A stretch of DNA of 6,202 nt from Burkholderiales bacterium. Lineage in GTDB: Bacteria > Pseudomonadota > Gammaproteobacteria > Burkholderiales > Burkholderiaceae_A. The notes under the pieces are model-generated. The model searched no databases and was not told the origin of the DNA. It saw nothing but the letters and a program-made list of their open reading frames with translations. The translations under genes and the position numbers were made by a program. The stretch is from the NCBI GenBank assembly GCA_030834045.1, contig JAURFZ010000082.1, forward strand, positions 1 through 6,202, in the 5' to 3' direction. This document shows positions 1 through 5,955 of the stretch, piece after piece. The stretch's first letter is position 1. Each line of letters begins with the position of its first letter.

Positions 1-191
1 AGGCTGGTAAACGCAGTCACCTCTTCAAGGTAGAAGGTGATGGTCTCAGCGGATGTGCCCGGTCGGCGCTCGCGTGCCAGACGACCCACTGCACAGGTAA
101 TGGGCTTTCGCAAAGAGGGGGCTGAACTGAAGTCAAGCCCATAGATACGAAAGCCTTCAGGATAGCTGCGATGTCGATGCCCAAGACTCAT
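1..191 (-). CDS. DUF429 family protein, N-terminal part (partial)
   Basis: The first 63 residues are in the window; the gene runs off the left edge. It starts at ATG 191 inside the ligase stop (ATGA, 4-bp overlap) and stays open to the edge. The sequence FRIYGLDFSSAPSLRKPIT (14-32) is the hallmark N-terminus of DUF429 proteins, which are annotated as predicted nucleases with an RNase H-like fold. Asp20, at the end of the first strand, would be the likely first metal-binding acidic residue under that model. The first 13 residues (MSLGHRHRSYPEG) look like an extra leader before the domain. No Shine-Dalgarno is clear, so translation is probably coupled to the ligase. The family call rests on one motif region; activity is not proven for the family, and the rest of the gene is unseen. 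Confidence 0.8.
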   Translation of the reverse strand, partial: MSLGHRHRSYPEGFRIYGLDFSSAPSLRKPITCAVGRLARERRPGTSAETITFYLEEVTAFTS

Positions 192-1942
192 GACAGCATG
201 GCCCGAAGGCTTGAGAGCCGATCGGCCTGCTCGATTGTTTTGTCGGGCCGCAGCCGAAGAATGCGTGGAAAGCGAACGGCAATGCCGCTCTTGTGACGGC
301 TCGACGCCATAACCGCCTCAAAGCCAAGTTCCATTACAAGGCTTGGCCTCACCTGTCGAACGGGGCCAAACTTGTCTTCAATGGTTTTACGTATCACCTG
401 ATCCACCTTTTTTATTTCAGCATCGGTAAGACCAGAGTAGGCCTTTGCAAAGGGTACCAAGACCGCAGGGTCTTGGCGGTCATCCCAGAGCGCAAAGCCA
501 TAATCGGTGTAGAGCCCAGCCCGGCGACCGTGGCCTCGCTGGGCGTAGACAAGCACGGCATCAATCGTTAATGGCGCAAGCTTCCATTTCCAAAGCTCGC
601 CCTGCGCACTTTCTTTTGTGCGTCCCTGGCCGTAGGCCGCATCCCACCGTTTAAGCATCAAGCCTTCCGCGGGCTGGCCTCGGGCCTGGGCTTGCAACAG
701 GGCAAGCCCGGCCCAGTTCTCTGCAGCAACGATGGGCGAGGCACGCATGGGCCTTGAGGCAGCTGGGCTCTTAGGCTGTGTCTCGCGGTCGCCCTCGCCC
801 AACGACTCCAAGAGCGCGACCAGGGCTGCTCGACGCGCCGAAAAGGGCTCGACCCGCCAATCACGGCCCGCCAGGCCAAGAAGATCGTAGGCCATGAAGA
901 CAACAGGGTGTGCGTTCTGCATAGCCTTTGAGGGTTTACGACGACCGAGCCGCCTTTGCAGATTGGCAAAGGCAAAGGGCCTTTGCTTTAGACCGTCCCA
1001 GGCCAGAATCTCACCGTCGAGCCGAAGCGGCAACGCCGGCAAGGCTTGGGGGCCTGCGAAGAGCTGTGCAAACTCAGGAAACTGCTCGGTCACAAGCTCC
1101 TCGCCGCGCGACCAGACCTGCAGTTGACCGGCTGCATCCACAACCAGTTGTGCCCGAATGCCATCCCACTTCCATTCCGCAGCCCAGCTCTCAATGGGTC
1201 CGAGCCTCTGCTCGCATTGCGCAGCCTGCTCGAGGGGTTCGCCCTGCATCGAAAGACTCTGCGCCAAGAAAAAAGGAACGGGCCCATTCATAAAGGCCTG
1301 AGCACCGCAGGAATCGTCGGGGGAGACAAGCGCCTGATAGGCCTCGGGTCCAGGCGGTTGCGAAAGAAAAATGAGCATGCGCTGGGCAACAAGCGCCTTT
1401 GCAATCTTTAAATGGTCGGCAAGCGCCTGAACAAGGCCCTGTCGTGAAAGACCCAGGCGCAATCCACCAGTAAGTATTTTGTTCAGGCAGAAAACCTGAG
1501 GCGCCGTTAACTGCCCCCAGGCCGCCATCATCCAGTTGCAGACCTCCTGCGCCTGAAGACCGCGTAGGGCAAGCAAGTCGTACTCAATGAGATCGGCAAG
1601 GCCTTTGGCTGCGAAGTCTGACTCGGTTTGTGGGCAGGCAGCAAGCAAGGCCGAGGTCTCAGCCAGGTCGCCCACCGACTGATAACACTCCTCAACGAGC
1701 CAAGGCTGCAGGCCCGTGGCCTCTTCCATGGCCTTGCGAAAAAGAGAGGGGGCGACGGTGCGCTTAAGCCGCTCGCCGGCTAAAAGCCACAAGGCCCAGG
1801 CCGCATCCTTGTCGGCCAGTCTGTCGTGATTTAAAAAACCAAGCAGCGCCTGCTGTCTCTCGCGCACGCCCTGCGACTGATCAAGCCGAAGAAAGAGCTG
1901 CGCGAAATGGGCAAGGCTGCCCGGTGGCCAGGACTTAGACAT
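188..1942 (-). CDS. ATP-dependent DNA ligase, ligase-exonuclease cluster type
   Basis: A 584-residue ATP-dependent DNA ligase of the PP_1105-like bacterial family (TIGR04120 as I recall), which seals nicks through an enzyme-AMP intermediate. Numbered from the ATG at 1942: N-terminal DNA-binding domain (about 10-205, with WALWLLAGERLKR and EECYQSVGDLAET); nucleotidyltransferase motif I EWKWDGIR with adenylated Lys258; motif III LDGEILAWD (from 308); motif IIIa VVFMAYDLL (347-355); motif IV EGLMLKR (from 426); motif V LWKWK (450-454); then an OB fold ending in RFPRILRLRPDK (557-568). All core residues are present, so it should be active. In-frame ATGs exist upstream at 1957, 1984 and 1987; 1942 is preferred because it gives the shortest overlap with the exonuclease (8 bp) and leaves a family-like N-terminus, although its Shine-Dalgarno is weak. 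This ligase is accessory: the essential replicative ligase in bacteria is the NAD-dependent LigA. The gene stop overlaps the DUF429 start. Confidence 0.94.
   Translation of the reverse strand: MSKSWPPGSLAHFAQLFLRLDQSQGVRERQQALLGFLNHDRLADKDAAWALWLLAGERLKRTVAPSLFRKAMEEATGLQPWLVEECYQSVGDLAETSALLAACPQTESDFAAKGLADLIEYDLLALRGLQAQEVCNWMMAAWGQLTAPQVFCLNKILTGGLRLGLSRQGLVQALADHLKIAKALVAQRMLIFLSQPPGPEAYQALVSPDDSCGAQAFMNGPVPFFLAQSLSMQGEPLEQAAQCEQRLGPIESWAAEWKWDGIRAQLVVDAAGQLQVWSRGEELVTEQFPEFAQLFAGPQALPALPLRLDGEILAWDGLKQRPFAFANLQRRLGRRKPSKAMQNAHPVVFMAYDLLGLAGRDWRVEPFSARRAALVALLESLGEGDRETQPKSPAASRPMRASPIVAAENWAGLALLQAQARGQPAEGLMLKRWDAAYGQGRTKESAQGELWKWKLAPLTIDAVLVYAQRGHGRRAGLYTDYGFALWDDRQDPAVLVPFAKAYSGLTDAEIKKVDQVIRKTIEDKFGPVRQVRPSLVMELGFEAVMASSRHKSGIAVRFPRILRLRPDKTIEQADRLSSLRAMLS
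1935..1942 (-). other. Exonuclease-ligase 8-bp coding overlap
   Basis: The minus strand reads ATGTCTAA: the ATG opens the ligase and the TAA closes the exonuclease in another frame. This geometry, with the ATG a few bases before the upstream stop and little Shine-Dalgarno, favours translational coupling and a fixed ratio of the two repair enzymes. Confidence 0.7.
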
Positions 1943-2960
1943 CGGCGGCCTGGGCATCGAATTCTGTCTCAAGGGTGTCAACATCACGACCCTGGTCTTT
2001 TAAGTAACGCGCCATGCTGCTTGTCTGGCCGTGGGTCAGCACAACACGTGAGGCCTGGGTCTGATCAATTGCCCAGAGAAGTCCAGGCCAGTCCGCATGG
2101 TCGGAAATCACAAACCCGCGAACCCCCGCATGCCTGCGTCGATGGCCACGAACAAGCATCCAGCCCGAGACCATCGCCTCGGCCAGCGCCGGCCTTTGGC
2201 GCTGCATCCAGCCCGAGCCCTGCACCGCCATCGGCGCCAGAACCATTGCCCCTGGGCTAAGCATGGCAGGGGGGGTGGGCAGTTCCGGCAAGGCAATCCC
2301 CGCCTCGCGATAGGCCTCGTTCATGCGGGCCACCGAGGGATGAACGAAAAGCGTTCCGGGCAAGGGGGCCAGTCTAAGAAGCGCAATGAGAAGGCGCTGC
2401 GCCTTACCAAGGGCATAGGTGTAGAGAACCGCTGCTCGGCCCTCATCGCGACAGGTCTGCCACCAGTCCAGAAGTAATGCAACCTCGTCGGCCACATTCG
2501 GCCAACGATAAATAGGCAGGCCAAAGGTGGTCTCGGAAATAAAGACATCGGCCTTAACTGGCTCAAAGGCATCGCAGCTTGGGTCGTTCTGAACTCGATA
2601 GTCGCCTGAGACCAGCCAACGCTCGCTGCCATGGCCATCTGCCGAGGCGGACTCAATAAGAACCTGACTGGCGCCCAGGACATGGCTGGCGGGGTGCAGA
2701 GAGACCCAGACATCCTGCAGGCGCAGGCGCTGACCAAAGCCCAGGCCCTGAAACGACTGGGCCTCGCCCAGCCGCGCCCGAAGAACGGGAAGGCCCCGCA
2801 TCGAACACAGCGCATGGCCATGGCCTGGCCTGGCATGGTCTGCATGGCCATGGGTAATCACTGCACGATCAACCGGCCGCCAGGGGTCAATAAAAAAGTC
2901 CCCTTGAGGGCAATAAAGCCCCTCGGGTCGACGCACAACAAGCGGCGCAGGCCGGTTCAT
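1935..2960 (-). CDS. Ligase-associated DNA damage response exonuclease (metallo-beta-lactamase fold)
   Basis: A 341-residue metallo-beta-lactamase-fold nuclease of the ligase-associated exonuclease type (TIGR04122 as I recall), related to the SNM1/CPSF nucleases. Visible metal-site motifs are THGHADH (36-42, HxHxDH), HPASHVLGA (89-97), SGDY (118-121), SETTFG (142-147) and, near the C-terminus, GFVISDHADWPG (282-293) with LTHGQ (308-312). The N-terminal GLYCPQGDFFIDPWRPVDRA and the RGHRRRHAGVRGF segment (271-283) are typical of this subfamily. It is expected to process DNA ends and is known to co-occur with an ATP-dependent ligase and an Lhr-type helicase. The ligase is indeed the next gene, overlapping by 8 bp. 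The gene starts 54 bp after nudB with no strong Shine-Dalgarno, so the exact start is less sure than the family. All expected metal ligands are present, so it looks active. Confidence 0.93.
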   Translation of the reverse strand: MNRPAPLVVRRPEGLYCPQGDFFIDPWRPVDRAVITHGHADHARPGHGHALCSMRGLPVLRARLGEAQSFQGLGFGQRLRLQDVWVSLHPASHVLGASQVLIESASADGHGSERWLVSGDYRVQNDPSCDAFEPVKADVFISETTFGLPIYRWPNVADEVALLLDWWQTCRDEGRAAVLYTYALGKAQRLLIALLRLAPLPGTLFVHPSVARMNEAYREAGIALPELPTPPAMLSPGAMVLAPMAVQGSGWMQRQRPALAEAMVSGWMLVRGHRRRHAGVRGFVISDHADWPGLLWAIDQTQASRVVLTHGQTSSMARYLKDQGRDVDTLETEFDAQAADV

Positions 2961-2988
2961 ACCAGCAGGCCTAGATGTCGGCCATGCC

Positions 2989-3010
2989 GCAGAGGCCTCA
3001 ATGCCTCCGC
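2989..3010 (-). other. Stem-loop just after the nudB stop
   Basis: The minus strand reads GCGGAGGC, loop ATTGAG, then GCCTCTGC. This gives an eight-pair stem with one G-U pair and a six-base loop, four bases after the nudB TAA. No run of T follows (the next bases are GGCATGGCC), so it is not a standard intrinsic terminator. It may protect mRNA ends or attenuate read-through into the exonuclease gene, or it may be chance in GC-rich DNA. It fills a large part of the 54-bp gap, the widest in the window. Confidence 0.35.
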
Positions 3011-3014
3011 CGCC

Positions 3015-3467
3015 TTAGCTAGAGAACTGACGCCGACCGAGCTCGCGAATGGCCTTGGCGTTGGTCCAAGAAAAACAAGCCTCTGCCGCATCCTCAAGGC
3101 CCAGCCATTTCCAACGCAGATGCTCGCGGGCGGAAAGGCGCACTGCGCTTGCACGGGAAATTCGGCTTGAAAAAACATGCTCGGTATTTTCTGTTACCCC
3201 AGGGGCGTACCGATGACGCCAATGGGCAAAGATTTCATAGTTCTGAGAAAAGCCCCAGTCTTCCATATCGGTCGATGCAATGGCAAGACCGGTCTCTTCA
3301 AAGACCTCTCGACAGGCTGCATCCACCAGTGGCTCCTTTTCATCATCAAGGCTGCCCGTAACCGACTGCCAGAAGCCGGGGTGGTCCGCACGTTCCAGCA
3401 ACAAAACATCGGCATCCGGGGAGTACAGAACGACCAGAACAGAGACGGGAATTTTAAAAACGGTCAT
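3015..3467 (-). CDS. nudB: Dihydroneopterin triphosphate diphosphatase (Nudix hydrolase)
   Basis: A 150-residue Nudix hydrolase matching the NudB (FolQ) family, which removes pyrophosphate from 7,8-dihydroneopterin triphosphate in folate biosynthesis in the cytoplasm. The Nudix box starts at Gly38 (GSLDDEKE) and runs to REVFEETGL (53-61), supplying the metal-binding glutamates Glu57 and Glu58. NudB-specific signatures distinguish it from generic Nudix proteins: PGFWQSVTG (30-38), EIFAHWRHRYAPGVTENTEH (78-97), EHLRWKWL (115-122) and WTNAKAI (134-140). The box has six rather than five residues between the glycine and the first glutamate, which I recall as usual in betaproteobacterial NudB. Length is normal for the family. 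In Betaproteobacteria nudB normally lies just after aspS; here a membrane protein gene separates them. The gene lies 35 bp after that gene and 54 bp before the exonuclease gene. Confidence 0.93.
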   Translation of the reverse strand: MTVFKIPVSVLVVLYSPDADVLLLERADHPGFWQSVTGSLDDEKEPLVDAACREVFEETGLAIASTDMEDWGFSQNYEIFAHWRHRYAPGVTENTEHVFSSRISRASAVRLSAREHLRWKWLGLEDAAEACFSWTNAKAIRELGRRQFSS

Positions 3468-3474
3468 GGCAGCG

Positions 3475-3478
3475 CCTT
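3475..3478 (-). promoter_or_regulatory. Probable ribosome binding site of nudB
   Basis: The minus strand reads AAGG seven bases before the ATG at 3467. An in-frame TAA lies four codons upstream of that ATG, overlapping the AAGG, so no longer start is possible. The site therefore fixes the nudB start. Confidence 0.55.
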
Positions 3479-3502
3479 ATGGACATGTGAGCACGGCCGG
3501 GC

Positions 3503-4135
3503 CTAGCGCAGGGGCAAGAGCGCTGTAAGCATCAGCCCGGTGAGCATGATCACTACAAAGGTAAGAATGGAGGCCGACATCAGCCGGCTTGCTAGAACGT
3601 GGTCTGCCAACTCGGCGGCAGCAAGTCGGCTGGCGTGCCAGGCAGGAATGGCAGCAACGCTCGCCCAGATTGCCGCAGGAGGAAGCCAGTCGTAGAGGCC
3701 GGCAAAGGGCAGCATAAGACAGGCCGTGTAGATGCTTAGAGTTGCCATGCGTGAGGACGTCTCCGAGGCTGGGCGCTGAGAGAACCAATAGGCCTGCATG
3801 GCTAGGCCAAGGGTGATTCCCACAACAATGGCCATGGGTGCCATTGCGCCCGACAGGTTAAAGGCCACCATCTGCAGCAAAACAAAGTTCATCACCACAA
3901 TGGCAAATGCCCTAACCCAGACAGGCCAGATGGAGGGGTCATCGAGCACCCGCGGCAAGAGACGACGAAAAAGAAGGTGCGCCAAAAAGGCGCCAAAGGC
4001 CACGAGCAGACTTATAAAAACGGCGGCCCGGCTTAGGCCGGGGTTCGCAATCCAGGCCACCGCAAGGCCATGCAACACGGACACCGGGCCATAGACCAAC
4101 GCACGCCGCTGGCCCGGGCTTACCATCATGCTCAT
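3503..4135 (-). CDS. Uncharacterised multi-spanning membrane protein
   Basis: I do not recognise this 210-residue protein. It is very hydrophobic, with about six or seven likely membrane helices: roughly residues 13-30, 36-56, 73-96, 98-117, 131-148, 150-166 and 186-207. Short basic or polar loops lie between them, such as RRLLPRVLDDPSIWP (57-71) and the hydrophilic SQRPASETSSR (119-129). There is no obvious signal peptide cleavage site and no catalytic motif I can name; the most distinctive part is DDPSIWPVWVRAFAIVVMNF (65-84). The ATG at 4135 overlaps the aspS TGA in ATGA, and no Shine-Dalgarno is visible upstream, so translation is probably coupled to aspS. A second ATG two codons in is equally possible. 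The nudB start follows 35 bp downstream. That it is a real gene is well supported by its length, hydrophobic pattern and tight packing; a function cannot be given. Confidence 0.85.
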   Translation of the reverse strand: MSMMVSPGQRRALVYGPVSVLHGLAVAWIANPGLSRAAVFISLLVAFGAFLAHLLFRRLLPRVLDDPSIWPVWVRAFAIVVMNFVLLQMVAFNLSGAMAPMAIVVGITLGLAMQAYWFSQRPASETSSRMATLSIYTACLMLPFAGLYDWLPPAAIWASVAAIPAWHASRLAAAELADHVLASRLMSASILTFVVIMLTGLMLTALLPLR

Positions 4136-5928
4136 GTAGCGATTTTGGGCGCCTCACGTAGACGCAGGGAGAGTTCTTTCAGCTGACGGTCATCGGCTGG
4201 CGAAGGGGCCTGGGTGAGCAGGCACTGCGCCCGCTGGGTCTTCGGAAAGGCGATGACGTCCCGAATGGAATCTGCCCCTGTCATAAGGGTTACCAGGCGG
4301 TCAAGGCCAAAGGCAAGGCCGCCATGGGGCGGGGCCCCGTATCGCAGGGCATCGAGCAAGAAGCCAAACTTTTCTTGGGCCTCTTCGGCACCAATATTAA
4401 GCGCCCGAAAGACCTTGCTCTGCACGGCCTCCTGGTGAATACGCACCGACCCACCCCCAAGCTCCCAGCCATTGAGAACCATATCGTAGGCCTGAGCCAG
4501 GCAGCTGCCGGGGTCCTGCTCCATACGGTCTTCATGCCCAGGCTTGGGCGCCGTAAACGGATGATGAACAGCCGTGAACCGGCGATTTTCCTCATCAAAC
4601 TCAAACATTGGGAAGTCAACCACCCACAGGGGTCGCCAGCCGGCTGTAAAGAGCCCATTGGCGCGTCCAAATTCCGACTGACCAATACGAACCCTTAGCG
4701 CGCCCAAGGCGTCATTCACCACCTTGGCCTTGTCGGCACCAAAGAAAATAAGGTCTCCATCATTGGCACCGGTACGGGCAAGCACAGCCTCAAGACAGGC
4801 CTCATGAAGGTTCTTCACAATGGGTGACTGCAGGCCATCACGGCCCTTGGCCCTCTCGTTCACCTTAATCCAGGCAAGCCCCCTGGCCCCGTAGATTTTT
4901 ACAAACTCGGTGTAGCTGTCAATCTCGCCGCGGCTTAACTGCGCACCGCCCGGAATACAAAGGGCTGCCACGCGCCCATTGGCCAGTCGTGCAGGCTCAG
5001 AGAAGACCTTGAAGTCGACATCGGCCATGAGGTCGGTCAACTCGGTTAGCTCCAAATTCACACGCAGGTCGGGCTTGTCCGAACCGAATCGAGCCATTGC
5101 CTGGCTATAAGCCATAACAGGAAAGGGATTAGGAAGGTCCACGGCCATGATCTCGTGAAAGACCTCACGGATCATGGTCTCAAAAAGGTCGCGAATGTCT
5201 TGCTCGGAGAGAAAGGATGTCTCGCAGTCAATCTGGGTGAATTCGGGCTGACGATCCGCGCGCAGGTCTTCGTCACGGAAGCACTTGGTGATCTGGTAGT
5301 AGCGGTCAAAGCCCGCCACCATAAGAAGTTGCTTAAAGAGCTGGGGCGATTGGGGTAGGGCAAAAAAACTGCCGGGATGCACCCGAGATGGCACCAGGTA
5401 GTCGCGCGCGCCCTCGGGTGTGGAGCGCGTAAGCATAGGGGTCTCAATATCAATAAAGCCATGCCCATCTAGGTAACGACGCACGGCCATAGCAACCTTG
5501 TAACGCAGCATAAGGTTGCGCTGCATAAACGGGCGGCGCAGATCAAGCACGCGATGGGTAAGCCGTGTCGTCTCCGAGAGATGCTCGTCATCGAGCTGAA
5601 ACGGGGGCGTCACCGAGGGGTTAAGAAGCTCAAGCTCAAGGCAGAGAATTTCAATCTCGCCACTGGCCATATTGGCATTGCCGGTACCCTCGGGCCGTTG
5701 ACGAACCCGGCCCGTCACACGCAGGCAGAACTCATTGCGCAGGGTCTCTGCCAGCTTAAACATCGCCTCGCGGTCGGGGTCACAGACAATTTGTGCAAGG
5801 CCCTCGCGGTCTCGAAGGTCGATGAAAATCACTCCCCCATGATCTCGTCGACGATGCACCCAACCGCAGAGCGTCACAGTCTGATCAATCTGGCTTGCGG
5901 AAAGCTCTCCGCAGTAATGACTTCGCAT
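4132..5928 (-). CDS. aspS: Aspartyl-tRNA synthetase, probably non-discriminating (Asp/Asn)
   Basis: A full-length class II bacterial AspRS of 598 residues, the usual size, acting in the cytoplasm to charge tRNA with aspartate. Order of parts: N-terminal OB-fold anticodon-binding domain (about 1-105, with CGWVHRRRDHGGVIFIDLRD at 21-40); catalytic core with IETPMLT and PEGARDYLVPSR (161-182) and QSPQLFKQ (193-200); class II motif 2 FRDEDLRADRQPEFTQID (217-234); the bacterial GAD insertion (roughly 290-420); HHPFT (455-459); GGGSVRIH (491-498); and motif 3 GLAFGLDRL (537-545). His30 and Gly81 occupy the two positions where non-discriminating AspRS such as that of Pseudomonas aeruginosa differ from the discriminating E. 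coli enzyme (Leu and Lys as I recall). That predicts misacylation of tRNA-Asn followed by GatCAB amidation. The start is set by a good Shine-Dalgarno, and the stop overlaps the next gene in ATGA. Identity is certain; specificity is inferred. Confidence 0.97.
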   Translation of the reverse strand: MRSHYCGELSASQIDQTVTLCGWVHRRRDHGGVIFIDLRDREGLAQIVCDPDREAMFKLAETLRNEFCLRVTGRVRQRPEGTGNANMASGEIEILCLELELLNPSVTPPFQLDDEHLSETTRLTHRVLDLRRPFMQRNLMLRYKVAMAVRRYLDGHGFIDIETPMLTRSTPEGARDYLVPSRVHPGSFFALPQSPQLFKQLLMVAGFDRYYQITKCFRDEDLRADRQPEFTQIDCETSFLSEQDIRDLFETMIREVFHEIMAVDLPNPFPVMAYSQAMARFGSDKPDLRVNLELTELTDLMADVDFKVFSEPARLANGRVAALCIPGGAQLSRGEIDSYTEFVKIYGARGLAWIKVNERAKGRDGLQSPIVKNLHEACLEAVLARTGANDGDLIFFGADKAKVVNDALGALRVRIGQSEFGRANGLFTAGWRPLWVVDFPMFEFDEENRRFTAVHHPFTAPKPGHEDRMEQDPGSCLAQAYDMVLNGWELGGGSVRIHQEAVQSKVFRALNIGAEEAQEKFGFLLDALRYGAPPHGGLAFGLDRLVTLMTGADSIRDVIAFPKTQRAQCLLTQAPSPADDRQLKELSLRLREAPKIAT

Positions 5929-5935
5929 AAAAATA

Positions 5936-5941
5936 TCCTTT
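5936..5941 (-). promoter_or_regulatory. Shine-Dalgarno sequence of aspS
   Basis: The minus strand reads AAAGGA followed by seven bases (TATTTTT) and then ATG at 5928. This is a good match to the anti-Shine-Dalgarno sequence at normal spacing, in an AT-rich leader that stands out from the GC-rich surroundings. It supports 5928 as the aspS start and is the clearest ribosome binding site in the window. Confidence 0.75.
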
Positions 5942-5955
5942 AGATCGGGGGCGGG

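Noticed and set aside
1..191. Possibility that the leftmost gene is the Lhr-type helicase commonly linked to this ligase.
   Set aside because: The visible N-terminus has the DUF429 motif YGLDFSSAPSLRKPIT and lacks the helicase N-terminal features such as a Walker A motif.
972..986. Perfect 15-bp palindrome GCAAAGGGCCTTTGC.
   Set aside because: It lies within the ligase gene over Pro-Phe-Ala-Phe-Ala codons, and its centre is too tight for an RNA hairpin. There is no regulatory context, so it looks like a codon-use coincidence.
928..1411. Overlapping plus-strand open frames of about 120 codons opposite the ligase gene.
   Set aside because: They are antisense to the ligase catalytic domain, with compositionally biased translations and no start signals.
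2321..2851. A 176-codon minus-strand open frame inside the exonuclease gene in another frame.
   Set aside because: It is fully nested in a gene with clear metallo-beta-lactamase motifs. Its own translation is Met/Pro/Ser/Arg-rich without recognisable domains.
2631..3170. A 179-codon plus-strand open frame spanning the exonuclease start and the nudB end.
   Set aside because: It is antisense to two confident genes, has a low-complexity Arg/Pro/Ala-rich translation with no family resemblance, and has no ribosome binding site. It is a by-product of GC-rich codon use.
3468..3502. Gap between the membrane protein gene and nudB, considered for a promoter or terminator.
   Set aside because: It is only 35 bp long, with no -35/-10 pair and no stem followed by a T-run. 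It holds just the nudB ribosome binding site.
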